From Nocardiopsis coralli (GTDB lineage Bacteria > Actinomycetota > Actinomycetes > Streptosporangiales > Streptosporangiaceae), in the NCBI RefSeq assembly GCF_014892575.1, contig NZ_JADBGI010000024.1, positions 1-64,000 on the forward strand: a stretch of DNA of 64,000 nt. Direction: 5' to 3'. The position numbers were made by a program, and so were the translations under genes. Below are positions 17,113 through 25,885 of the stretch, piece after piece. The notes beneath the pieces were generated by a model. It was not told where the DNA came from. It was given only the letters and a program-made list of their open reading frames with translations, and did no database searches. Position 1 is the first letter of the stretch. Each line of letters opens with the position of its first letter.

Positions 17113-18951
17113 ATGAAAAGTCCGTACCCTCCCGTCGGCACCCTTTCTCGGCGCTCCGCGTCAGCGGCTGCCGCCCTGCTCCTCGTCGGAAGCATGAGCG
17201 CGGTACCGGCCGCTGCCGACGAAGGCGGCACCGACACTCTGACCGTGGCCATGTCCCAGCAGGTCGACACGTTCAACCCGTTCATCGCGCAGCTCGCGGT
17301 GACGACCAACATCCTCAACCACGTCTACGACCGGCTGGTCACCGTCGACCCCGAGACCAACGAACCGGCCCCCGCCCTGGCCGAGAGCTGGGAGGCCTCC
17401 GACGACGGCCTCACGTGGACCTTCGACCTGCGCGACGACGTGTACTTCAGCGACGGCGAGCAGCTCACCGCCGACGACGTGGTCTGGACCCTCACCACGA
17501 TCATGGAGAACGAGGACGCCGCGGTCGCCTCCGGCAACTACGTGTCCGCGTTCGAGGAGGTCACCGCCGAGGACGACACCACCGTCGTCGTCGACCTCGA
17601 GCAGCCCCAGGCCACCATGACCGCGCTCAACATCCCGATCGTGCCCCAGCACGTGTGGGAGCCCGTCCTCGAGGAGGAGGGCGACGCGTTCGCGGACTAC
17701 GACAACGAGGACTTCCCCGTCGTGGGCAGCGGCCCGTTCGTCCTGGCCGAGCACGACCGCGGACAGTCGATCCGCCTGGAGGCCAACCCCGACCACTGGC
17801 GCGGCGCCCCCGGCTTCGACGAGCTGGTCTTCCGCTACTACACGGAGCAGGACGCCGCAGTCGAGGCCCTGCGCAACGGCGAGGTCTCCCTCGTCTACGA
17901 GCTCACCGAGGCCCAGGCCACCTCCCTGGAGGACGTCGGCGACGTCGAGGTCAACTCCGCCGACGGCAAGCGGTTCCAGGCCTTCACCATCAACCCCGGC
18001 GCCGAGACCCAGGACGGCGAGGAGTTCGGCGACGGCCACCCGGCTCTGTCCGACAAGACGCTGCGCCAGGCGATCGTCATGGCCCTGGACAACGACGAGA
18101 TCGTCGAACGCGGCCACAACGGCCAGGCGGTCGCGGCCGGCGGTTACATCCCGCCGCGTTACGAGGACTTCCACTGGGCGCCGGAGGGCGACGAGGCCAC
18201 CCTCGACTTCGACCCCGACGCCGCCAACGAGATGCTCGACGACGCCGGTTACGAGACCGGTGACGACGGGGTGCGCACCTCACCCGAGGGCGACCGCCTC
18301 GAACTGCGCATGCACGTTCACTCCGACCGGCCGGACAACGTGCAGACCGGCCAGATCATGGAGGAGCGCCTCGGCGACATCGGCATCGAGGTCGACAACC
18401 AGACCGTCGACCCGGGCATCCTCAGCGACGCCCTCTACGACGCCGAGTACGACCTCATCTTCACCGGGTGGACCGTCAACCCCGACCCGGACTACGTGTT
18501 CAGCATCCACACCTGCGACGGCCTGCCCACCGAACCGGGCACGATGCAGGGGGACGCGTACTTCTGCAACGAGGAGTACGACGAGCTCTACGAGGCCCAG
18601 CTCGAGGAGCACGAGGACCTCGACCAGCGCGCCGAACACGTCCACCGGATGCAGGAGATCCTCTACGACGAGGCCGTGGTCAACGTCCTGAGCTACCCGA
18701 ACATCATGGAGGCCTACCGGACCGACCAGATCTCCGACATCCAGCTCGAGCCCGCCGACGGGGGCAACATCTGGGGCCAGGACGGTTACTGGGCCTTCTG
18801 GTCGGCCGAACCCGCCGGGGAGGACGCGCAGTCCGGCGCCGGGATCCCCACCGGGGTCCTCATCGGCGGCGGCGTGGTCGTGCTCCTCCTCGTGGCCGGT
18901 GGGGCCTTCTTCCTCCTCCGCCGCCGCGCCACCACGGGGGACCGCGAGTGA
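17113..18951 (+). CDS. ABC transporter substrate-binding protein, family 5, with C-terminal membrane anchor
   Basis: 612 residues of the peptide/nickel-binding (SBP_bac_5) family. An N-terminal signal peptide (SAAAALLLVGSMSAVPAAADE) has no lipobox Cys. The body shows DTFNPFIAQLAVTTNILNHVYDRLV, LAESWEASDDGLTWTFDLRDDVYFSDGE and GSGPFVL. Instead of a lipid, a single C-terminal helix (about residues 580-602, GVLIGGGVVVLLLVAGGAFF) with a basic end (RRRATTGDRE) would tether it outside the cell. First of five overlapping genes (stop overlaps the permease start). Ligand unknown: oligopeptide, nickel or another small compound. Confidence 0.93.
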   Translation: MKSPYPPVGTLSRRSASAAAALLLVGSMSAVPAAADEGGTDTLTVAMSQQVDTFNPFIAQLAVTTNILNHVYDRLVTVDPETNEPAPALAESWEASDDGLTWTFDLRDDVYFSDGEQLTADDVVWTLTTIMENEDAAVASGNYVSAFEEVTAEDDTTVVVDLEQPQATMTALNIPIVPQHVWEPVLEEEGDAFADYDNEDFPVVGSGPFVLAEHDRGQSIRLEANPDHWRGAPGFDELVFRYYTEQDAAVEALRNGEVSLVYELTEAQATSLEDVGDVEVNSADGKRFQAFTINPGAETQDGEEFGDGHPALSDKTLRQAIVMALDNDEIVERGHNGQAVAAGGYIPPRYEDFHWAPEGDEATLDFDPDAANEMLDDAGYETGDDGVRTSPEGDRLELRMHVHSDRPDNVQTGQIMEERLGDIGIEVDNQTVDPGILSDALYDAEYDLIFTGWTVNPDPDYVFSIHTCDGLPTEPGTMQGDAYFCNEEYDELYEAQLEEHEDLDQRAEHVHRMQEILYDEAVVNVLSYPNIMEAYRTDQISDIQLEPADGGNIWGQDGYWAFWSAEPAGEDAQSGAGIPTGVLIGGGVVVLLLVAGGAFFLLRRRATTGDRE

Positions 18952-20003
18952 CCGCGACCCCCACAGCGACCGAGGAACCGGCCGGGTCGCCCCGCGAGGA
19001 CGCCCCGGCCGGGGGCGGCGGCCGCGTACGCCGGGTGGTCCTGTACGTGCTGGGCCGCCTGACCACCGCCGTGGTCTCCCTCGGCGCCGTCATCGTCGCC
19101 GGCTTCTTCCTGTTCCGGATCCTGCCCGGCGACCCGGTCCGCGCCATGACCGAGGGGCGCGAGGTCAGCCTGGAACAGCAGGAGGAGCTGCGCCGCCAGT
19201 TCGGGCTCGACCAGCCCCTGTGGGCCCAGTTCCTCGACTACGCGAGCGGGCTCCTGCGCCTGGACCTGGGTGTGTCCTTCCAGTACCGCGAACCGGTAGC
19301 CGACCTCATCCTGGAACGCCTGGGCCCCACACTGCTGCTGGCCGGGACCGGAACCCTCCTGGCGGCCCTGCTCGGCCTCTTCCTCGGCGCCCGCGCCGGG
19401 TGGCGGCCCGGCGGGCGGGGCGACCGCGTCAACACCGCGGTGGCCCTGTTCTTCTGGTCGGTGCCCACGTTCTGGCTGGGCCTGCTGCTCATCGTGCTGC
19501 TGGCCTCCGGCCGCGGCTTCTTCCCCGGCCTCTTCCCGACCAGCGGCATGACCGCCCCCGACGCCACCGGCTTCGAGGCGGTCGTGAGCACCGCCCACCA
19601 CATGGTGCTGCCGGTGGTCACCATGGTCGCGGTCATCTATGCGCAGTACCTGATGATCATGCGCTCGTCCCTCATCGACGAGAAGGGCGCCGACTACCTC
19701 ACCACCGCCCGCGCCAAGGGGCTGCGCGACGCCCTCGTGCGCCGGCGCCACGCGGTGCCCAACGCACTGCTGCCCACGGTGACGCTGGTCTTCCTCAACC
19801 TGGGCCAGGTCGTCTCCGGGGTCATCCTCGTCGAGACGGTCTTCTCCTGGCCCGGGCTCGGTTACCTGTTCTACTCCGGCCTGCACGTGCCCGACCTGGG
19901 CCTGGTGCAGGGCCTCTTCGTGCTCTTCGCCGCCTCGGTGATCCTCATGAACCTGCTGGCGGACCTGGTGTATCCGCTGCTCGACCCCAGGGTGCGCCCA
20001 TGA
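18948..20003 (+). CDS. ABC transporter permease (DppB-like)
   Basis: 351 residues, six predicted membrane helices. N-terminal VVLYVLGRLTTAVVSLGAVIVAGFFLFRILPGDP followed by RRQFGLDQPLWAQFLDY is the DppB signature; the EAA-type loop appears as TTARAKGLRDALVRRRHAVPNALLP. GTG start overlaps the preceding stop by four bases (GTGA). Forms the channel with the next permease. Confidence 0.93.
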   Translation: MTATPTATEEPAGSPREDAPAGGGGRVRRVVLYVLGRLTTAVVSLGAVIVAGFFLFRILPGDPVRAMTEGREVSLEQQEELRRQFGLDQPLWAQFLDYASGLLRLDLGVSFQYREPVADLILERLGPTLLLAGTGTLLAALLGLFLGARAGWRPGGRGDRVNTAVALFFWSVPTFWLGLLLIVLLASGRGFFPGLFPTSGMTAPDATGFEAVVSTAHHMVLPVVTMVAVIYAQYLMIMRSSLIDEKGADYLTTARAKGLRDALVRRRHAVPNALLPTVTLVFLNLGQVVSGVILVETVFSWPGLGYLFYSGLHVPDLGLVQGLFVLFAASVILMNLLADLVYPLLDPRVRP

Positions 20004-20953
20004 CCGACCTCGACCCGCGCCCGAGCCCCGCGGCCCCCGTGCCCTCGCCCCGCGCCCTGGCCCGGCGGCGCAGGCAGCGTGCGCTGGGCCGGTTCGCCCG
20101 CTCCTACGCACACAATCGCGCCGGGATGTTCGGTCTGCTGTCGTTGCTGGTCATCGCGACGGCGGCCCTGACCGCGCCGATGTTCATCGAGCAGTCCCAC
20201 CTGAGCATCACCGGTGCGCCGGGACAGCCCTACGAACCGCCCAGCGCCGAGTACCCGCTGGGCACCGACAACTTCGGCCGCTCGGTGCTCGACCTCATCA
20301 TCTGGGGCGCACGCGTGTCCCTGGCCGTCGGGCTGCTCGCCACCGTCGTCTCGGTCACCCTGGGCACCGTCATCGGCATCACGGCGGGACACTTCGGCTC
20401 CTCCGGAGGCACCGGCGGACGCATCGCCTCGACGGTGCTCATGCGCATCACCGACTGGTTCCTGGTGCTGCCGACCCTGGTGCTCGCGGTCGCACTGGCG
20501 GCCGTCCTGCCCGGCGGCACCGGAACCATCGTCGTCGCGATCGGCCTGACCGTCTGGCCGCCCACCGCCCGCCTCGTGCGCGCCCAGACCCTGGCGGTGG
20601 AGGCCCGGCCCTACGTCGAACGCGCCCGCGCCCTGGGCGGCGGCCACACCCACGTCATGCTCTGGCACGTGCTGCCCAACGTCATGCCCGTGGTGCTGGC
20701 CCAGACCACCCTGCTCGTGGCGACCTCGATCATCGCCGAGTCCACCCTGGCGTTCCTGGGCATGGGCGACCCGACCACGATCTCCTGGGGCGGCATCCTC
20801 GAGGCGGCCCGCACCGCCGGCGCCGTCAGCGCGGGCATCTGGTGGTACATGGTCCCGCCCGGGTTGGCCATCGCCGTGGTCGCGCTGTCCTTCACCCTCT
20901 GCGGGCGCGCGGTCGAGTCCGTCATCAACCCCCGTCTCAGGGAGAACCGTTGA
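20000..20953 (+). CDS. ABC transporter permease (DppC-like)
   Basis: 317 residues with the DppC layout: basic N-terminus, NRAGMFGLLSLLVIATAAL helix, the periplasmic PLGTDNFGRSVLDLIIWGARVSLAVG motif, and the coupling loop ALGGGHTHVMLWHVLPNVMPV. ATG overlaps the preceding stop (ATGA). Partner of the DppB-like permease. Confidence 0.93.
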   Translation: MTDLDPRPSPAAPVPSPRALARRRRQRALGRFARSYAHNRAGMFGLLSLLVIATAALTAPMFIEQSHLSITGAPGQPYEPPSAEYPLGTDNFGRSVLDLIIWGARVSLAVGLLATVVSVTLGTVIGITAGHFGSSGGTGGRIASTVLMRITDWFLVLPTLVLAVALAAVLPGGTGTIVVAIGLTVWPPTARLVRAQTLAVEARPYVERARALGGGHTHVMLWHVLPNVMPVVLAQTTLLVATSIIAESTLAFLGMGDPTTISWGGILEAARTAGAVSAGIWWYMVPPGLAIAVVALSFTLCGRAVESVINPRLRENR

Positions 20954-21963
20954 CTTCCCTCCTCGACGTCCAGGACCTCCACGTGACCTACCGGACCGAG
21001 GGCGGGGACGTGCCCGCGGTCCGCGGGGTGAACCTGTCCCTGGGCCCCGGCGACACCCTGGGCCTGGCCGGGGAGTCCGGCAGCGGCAAGTCGACCGTGG
21101 CCCTGTCGCTGCTGCGGCTGCTGCCGGCCACCGCCCGCGTCGAGGGCTCGGTCCTGCTCGAGGGCGAGGACGTCCTGGCCATGCGCTGGGGAACCCTGCG
21201 CGCGGTGCGCTGGGTCGGGGCCTCGGTCATCTTCCAGGGCGCCATGCACTCCCTCAACCCCGTGCGGCGGATCGGCGACCAGATCGCCGAACCCATGCAG
21301 ATCCACGGGACCGCCAAGGGCGCCGACGCCGCCGAACGTGTGCAGGGCCTGCTGCGCCAGGTGGGTCTGCCCGCCTCCCGCGCCCGCGACTATCCCCACC
21401 AGCTCTCCGGCGGCCAGCGCCAGCGCGTCATGATCGCCATGGCCCTGGCGTGCGAACCCCGCCTGGTCATCGCCGACGAGGCCACCACCGCCCTTGACGT
21501 GATGATCCAGGCGCAGATCCTGGACCTGCTGCGCTCCCTGGTCGCCGAGCACGGGATCGGCATGCTCATGATCAGCCACGACCTGTCCGTGCTGGCCGAG
21601 ACCTGCGATCGCGTCGGGATCATGTACGCCGGACGTGTCGTGGAACAGGGCCCTGCCTCGGGCGTCGTGCACGCACCCGCCCACCCCTACGCCGGCGCCC
21701 TGAGCGCGGCCTTCCCCACGATCGGCGACCCCGCCTCGCGCCTGGCGCCGCGGGGTCTGCCCGGGGACCCGCCCGACCCCGCCGACCCGCCGGCGGGTTG
21801 TGTGTTCCGCCCGCGCTGCCCGGTCTCGGAGGAGGTCTGCGCGACCCTGGACCCGCCCCTGTGGCCCGTCGACCCCGACGAACACGGCGACTCCGACCGC
21901 CACGCGGCGTGTGTGCACGTGGGGCCCGAACGCCCCGTGCCCGCCGCGGGTGAAGTCCGATGA
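20950..21963 (+). CDS. Oligopeptide ABC transporter ATP-binding protein (DppD-like)
   Basis: 337 residues. Walker A GESGSGKST, Q-loop VIFQGAMHSLNPV, signature LSGGQRQRVMIA, Walker B LVIADEATTALD, H-loop MISHDLSVLAE and the C-terminal Cys-containing FRPRCPVSEEVC region typical of oligopeptide ATPases (possible Fe-S or structural site). TTG start (20950) after AGGGAGAACCG, overlapping the preceding TGA by three bases. Confidence 0.92.
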   Translation: MTSLLDVQDLHVTYRTEGGDVPAVRGVNLSLGPGDTLGLAGESGSGKSTVALSLLRLLPATARVEGSVLLEGEDVLAMRWGTLRAVRWVGASVIFQGAMHSLNPVRRIGDQIAEPMQIHGTAKGADAAERVQGLLRQVGLPASRARDYPHQLSGGQRQRVMIAMALACEPRLVIADEATTALDVMIQAQILDLLRSLVAEHGIGMLMISHDLSVLAETCDRVGIMYAGRVVEQGPASGVVHAPAHPYAGALSAAFPTIGDPASRLAPRGLPGDPPDPADPPAGCVFRPRCPVSEEVCATLDPPLWPVDPDEHGDSDRHAACVHVGPERPVPAAGEVR

Positions 21964-23060
21964 CCCGCCCCGAGGAGACACACGTGAGCTCGACCGAGAC
22001 CGACCCGCCGGTGTCGTCCGACCCCTCCGGCGCCGCACCGGTGTCCACCCCCTTGCTCAGCGCCGACGACGTCCGGGTGGCCTTCTCCGCAGGGTTCGCG
22101 CCCGGCGGTACCGCGGGCACCGCGCACGCCGTCGACGGTGTCAACCTCGACGTGGGACACGGGGAGATCATCGCGCTGGTCGGCGAGTCCGGCTGCGGCA
22201 AGACCACTCTGGCCCGGGTGCTGCTGGGCCTGGAACGTCCCACCGGCGGCCAGGTGGTCTTCGAGGGCGCCCCGCTGGGGTACCGCTCCCGCGCGCTCAA
22301 GAGTTACCGCCGCCGCGTCCAGCTCGTACAGCAGGACCCCACCGGGTCCCTCAACCCGCGGCGCACCGTCTACGAGTCGGTCGCCGAGGGCCTGCGCGTG
22401 CACCGGGGAACCACCGCCGACGAGGCCGAACGGGTGGGGGAGGCCCTGGCTCGCGCTGGGCTGCGCCCGGCCGACCGGTTCTTCGCGCGCTACCCCCACG
22501 AGCTCTCCGGCGGCCAGCGCCAGCGTGTGGTCATCGCCGGCGCCCTGGTGCTGGAACCGGAGGTGCTGGTGGCCGACGAACCGGTGGCCTCCCTGGACGC
22601 CTCGGTGCGCGGCGAGATCCTGCGCCTGCTGCTGGAACTGCGCCGGGACCTCGGGCTCTCGGCGCTGGTGGCCACCCACGACCTCGGGCTGGCCTGGAAC
22701 ATCGCCGACCGGGTCGCGGTCATGTACCTGGGCCGGGTCGTGGAGCTGGGTTCGGTCGAGGACGTGCTGTCGGCACCCGCCCACCCCTACACCCGGGCCC
22801 TGCTGTCGGTGCTGCCGGACGCACCCTCGGAGGAGGGGCCGGTCGTGCTCAGCGGTGAGCCGCCGGACCCCAAGCGTGTGCCCGGCGGCTGCCGGTTCCA
22901 CCCGCGCTGCCCGATCCTGGCCTCCGGCGAGGCCGAGCGCGCGGGTGTGGCCGAACGCTGCCGCACCGAGGACCCGCGGATCCTGCCGGGAGGCGACGAG
23001 CGGCGGGTCGCCTGCCACTGGGCCGCGGCCGACGACGAGGGCCGCCTTCCTGTTGTGTGA
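21960..23060 (+). CDS. Oligopeptide ABC transporter ATP-binding protein (DppF-like)
   Basis: 366 residues. Walker A GESGCGKTT, Q-loop VQLVQQDPTGSLNPRRTV, signature LSGGQRQRVVIAG, Walker B VLVADEPVASLD, H-loop VATHDLGLAWN and a terminal FHPRCPILASGEAERAGVAERC. Start choice: ATG 21960 overlaps the previous stop, whereas GTG 21984 has a far better ribosome site (GAGGAGA, five bases spacing) and may be the real start. Last gene of the operon. The CRP-type palindrome for the egt genes overlaps its stop codon. Confidence 0.92.
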   Translation: MTRPEETHVSSTETDPPVSSDPSGAAPVSTPLLSADDVRVAFSAGFAPGGTAGTAHAVDGVNLDVGHGEIIALVGESGCGKTTLARVLLGLERPTGGQVVFEGAPLGYRSRALKSYRRRVQLVQQDPTGSLNPRRTVYESVAEGLRVHRGTTADEAERVGEALARAGLRPADRFFARYPHELSGGQRQRVVIAGALVLEPEVLVADEPVASLDASVRGEILRLLLELRRDLGLSALVATHDLGLAWNIADRVAVMYLGRVVELGSVEDVLSAPAHPYTRALLSVLPDAPSEEGPVVLSGEPPDPKRVPGGCRFHPRCPILASGEAERAGVAERCRTEDPRILPGGDERRVACHWAAADDEGRLPVV

Positions 23061-23071
23061 CGGGCATCACA
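23056..23071. promoter_or_regulatory. CRP-type palindrome TGTGA-N6-TCACA upstream of egtA
   Basis: Perfect match to the CRP/Rv3676 consensus TGTGA-N6-TCACA (spacer CGGGCA). It overlaps the stop of the last ABC gene, about 195 bases before egtA. The first half is coding, so some of the match may be chance. Confidence 0.5.
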
Positions 23072-23220
23072 TGCCACCCCGTGTGTAGGAGAGCAACCGC
23101 AGGAGCAGCGCGCTGACGCGGCGTGTCGCACCGGCGGTGCCCGACAAAGCAGGACCCAGCACGACACATCGCTCCGATCCGCCCATTGCGTACGTTCGCG
23201 ACACCCACATGCCGGGCAGT

Positions 23221-23241
23221 ACATGGGAGGCCACCCCATGT
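23221..23241. promoter_or_regulatory. Inverted repeat just upstream of egtA
   Basis: Seven-base perfect arms ACATGGG and CCCATGT with a seven-base spacer, ending 23 bases before the egtA ATG. Candidate operator or leader hairpin close to the ribosome site GGGAGCG. Confidence 0.4.
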
Positions 23242-23264
23242 GGTGATCGCGATGGGAGCGACCG

Positions 23265-24551
23265 ATGGTCCACACCCTGTCCAAGGACGAAGTCCACGAA
23301 CACATCAGCGGGGTCTGCTTCAAGACCGGGCCTCCCGGCAAGGTCGGGGCCGAGACCGAATGGCTGGTCACCGACCCCGAACACCCCACCGAACCCGTCG
23401 ACCTCGACCGCCTCCGCACCCTGCTGGAGGACGGCGGACCCCCGCCCGCGGGCAGCGGGGTCACCTACGAACCCGGCGGACAGCTCGAACTGAGCTCACC
23501 CGCCCTCCCGGGCCCGGCCCGAGCGCACGAGGCCCTGGCCACCGACCTCGCGCACGTCGACAAGCTGCTCGCCGAAGGGGGACTCCGTGTCCTCGGAAGC
23601 GCCGTCGACCCCGCACGCGCCCCGGTCCGGCAACTGCGCACACCCAGGTACACCGCCATGGAGCGATTCTTCGACGACCGCCGGCACGCCTCCGGCACCG
23701 TCATGATGTGCAGCACCGCCTCGATCCAGGTCTGCCTGGACACCGGCGCCGACCACGACGACCTCACCGCCCGCTGGCACTTCCTGCACCGCCTCGGGCC
23801 CGTCCTCGTGGCCGCCTTCGCCAACTCGCCCGTCTGGCGCGGCCGCCGCACCGGCTGGAAGTCCACCCGCTGGGCCGTGTGGGCCGGGATCGACGGAACA
23901 CGCACCCGCCCCGTGCCCGACGGCACCGCCGCCGACCCCGTCACCGCCTGGACCGACTACGCCCTCGCCGCCCAGGTCATGGCCCTGCCCGCCGACCCCG
24001 GCGGAGGGGACGAGTGGATCGCCGGGCCCGGGTTCACCCTCGCCGAGTGGGTCGACGGGGCCGGCCCGCGCCCCCTGACCCTGCCCGACCTCGACCTCCA
24101 CCTGAGCACGCTCTTCCCGCCCGTGCGCCCCCGCGGGTGGTGGGAACTGCGCATGATCGACACCGTGCCCTGGCACTGGTGGCCGGTCCCCGTCGCCCTC
24201 GCCGCCGCCCTCACCGACGACCCCGGCGCACGCGCCGTCGCCGAGGAGGCCACCGAACGCCTCAGCCGCGGACCGGTCCCCGCCCCCGACCTGTGGCTGC
24301 GCTCGGCCCTGTCCGGACCCGCCGACCCCGAGCTGGCCGCGTGCGCGCGCGAGTGCTTCGACGCCGCCGTCGCCGCCCTGCCCGGTATGGGCTCGGCCGG
24401 TCTGGCCGCCCTCGTCGACGACTACGCCGACCAGTACGTCCGGCGCGGCCTCAGCCCCGCCGACACCTGGCCGCACGTGCCACGGCCCCGCGCAGCGCCC
24501 ACGAAGGGGGCCGCGCAGGGCCGACCCGCAGTGAAGGGAGGAACAGGGTGA
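23265..24551 (+). CDS. egtA: Ergothioneine biosynthesis glutamate-cysteine ligase EgtA
   Basis: 428 residues; makes gamma-glutamylcysteine, the sulfur donor substrate for EgtB. The GCS2-type fold is recognisable from GAETEWLVTDPEHPTEPVDL, TYEPGGQLELSSPALPGPARAHEAL, the ERFFDDRRHASGTVMMCSTASIQVCLD block and LFPPVRPRGWWELRMIDTVP. ATG after GGGAGCGACCG. The stop overlaps the egtB GTG by four bases. The first gene of egtABCD; EgtA plus the following three cover all steps except the last C-S lyase. Confidence 0.95.
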   Translation: MVHTLSKDEVHEHISGVCFKTGPPGKVGAETEWLVTDPEHPTEPVDLDRLRTLLEDGGPPPAGSGVTYEPGGQLELSSPALPGPARAHEALATDLAHVDKLLAEGGLRVLGSAVDPARAPVRQLRTPRYTAMERFFDDRRHASGTVMMCSTASIQVCLDTGADHDDLTARWHFLHRLGPVLVAAFANSPVWRGRRTGWKSTRWAVWAGIDGTRTRPVPDGTAADPVTAWTDYALAAQVMALPADPGGGDEWIAGPGFTLAEWVDGAGPRPLTLPDLDLHLSTLFPPVRPRGWWELRMIDTVPWHWWPVPVALAAALTDDPGARAVAEEATERLSRGPVPAPDLWLRSALSGPADPELAACARECFDAAVAALPGMGSAGLAALVDDYADQYVRRGLSPADTWPHVPRPRAAPTKGAAQGRPAVKGGTG

Positions 24552-25885
24552 ACCAGGAACACGAACGCGCCAAGGAGCGCATCGCCACCGAACTGGACCA
24601 CAGCCGCCACCGCAGCAACGGGCTCACGCTCGACGCCCTGGACGACGAGGGCCTGCGCGCCCAGCACTCACCGCTGATGTCGCCGCTGGTCTGGGACCTC
24701 GCGCACGTCGGCAACTACGAGGAACAGTGGCTGCTGCGCGCGGCGGGCGGCCGCGAGGCCCTGCGCCCCGACATCGACGGGCTCTACGACGCGTTCGAGA
24801 ACCCGCGTTCGGACCGCCCCTCCCTGCCGCTGCTCGACCCGGTCGAGGCCTACGAGTACAACGCGCGCGTGCGCCGCGAGGTCCTCGACGTGCTCTCCGG
24901 CGCCGACCTGGGCCGGGCGGAGGAGACCGCCGGCGAACGTTCCCTGCTCGACTCCGGGTTCGTCTTCCACATGGTGATCCAGCACGAGCACATGCACGAC
25001 GAGACCATGCTCGCCACCCACCAGCTGCGCCGCGGCGCCCCCGTGCTGCTGGAACCGGCCCGGCGCGTGCGCTCGCTCAAACCCCCGGTGCACGAAGAGG
25101 TCTACGTCCCGCCGGGCACCTTCACCATGGGAACCGACGACGACCCCTGGGCCTTCGACAACGAACGCCCGGCCCGCGGCATCCACCTGGACGGCTACTG
25201 GATCGACACCCGGCCCGTCACCAACGCCGCCTACATGGACTTCATCGACGACGGGGGTTACGAGAACCGCCGCTGGTGGAGCAAGGACGGCTGGAAGTGG
25301 CGCACCAAGAAGAAGGCGTTCGCGCCCGCGTTCTGGACCCGCGAACCCCAGGGCTGGTCGCGGCGCCGGTTCGGCCGGCAGGAGATGCTCCCGCCTGACG
25401 AACCCGTCCAGCACGTGAGCTTCTTCGAGGCCCAGGCCTACGCCGCCTGGGCGGGCAAGCGCCTGCCCAGCGAGGCCGAGTGGGAGAAGGCCGCCCGCTG
25501 GGATCCGGCCACCGGGGCCTCCCACCGCTACCCCTGGGGTGAGGAGGAACCCACGTCCCGCCACGCCAACCTCGGCCAGCGCGCCCTCGGCCCGGCCCCG
25601 GCCGGACGCCACCCCGAGGGTGCCTCGCCGCTGGGCGTGCAGCAGCTCATCGGCGACGTGTGGGAGTGGACCTCCACGACCTTCCACGGCTATCCCGGGT
25701 TCGAGGCCTTCCCGTACCGCGAGTACTCGGAGGTCTTCTTCGACGACGGGTACAAGGTCCTGCGCGGCGGTTCCTGGGCCACTCACCCCACGGCGGTGCG
25801 CTCCACGTTCCGCAACTGGGACCACCCGATCAGGCGGCAGATCTTCAGCGGGTTCCGCTGCGCACGGAACGCCGACGACACCTGA
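24548..25885 (+). CDS. egtB: Hercynylcysteine sulfoxide synthase EgtB
   Basis: 445 residues; iron-dependent oxygen insertion and C-S bond formation between hercynine and gamma-glutamylcysteine. The N-terminal DinB-like domain supplies the iron triad, H53 (WDLAHVGNYEEQ) and H146/H150 (QHEHMHDET). The C-terminal sulfatase-modifying-factor-like lectin domain starts near residue 190 (YVPPGTFTMGTDDDPWAFDNE) and ends GGSW...FSGFRCAR. GTG start overlapping the egtA stop. Next to egtA and egtC, in the conserved order. Confidence 0.97.
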   Translation: MNQEHERAKERIATELDHSRHRSNGLTLDALDDEGLRAQHSPLMSPLVWDLAHVGNYEEQWLLRAAGGREALRPDIDGLYDAFENPRSDRPSLPLLDPVEAYEYNARVRREVLDVLSGADLGRAEETAGERSLLDSGFVFHMVIQHEHMHDETMLATHQLRRGAPVLLEPARRVRSLKPPVHEEVYVPPGTFTMGTDDDPWAFDNERPARGIHLDGYWIDTRPVTNAAYMDFIDDGGYENRRWWSKDGWKWRTKKKAFAPAFWTREPQGWSRRRFGRQEMLPPDEPVQHVSFFEAQAYAAWAGKRLPSEAEWEKAARWDPATGASHRYPWGEEEPTSRHANLGQRALGPAPAGRHPEGASPLGVQQLIGDVWEWTSTTFHGYPGFEAFPYREYSEVFFDDGYKVLRGGSWATHPTAVRSTFRNWDHPIRRQIFSGFRCARNADDT

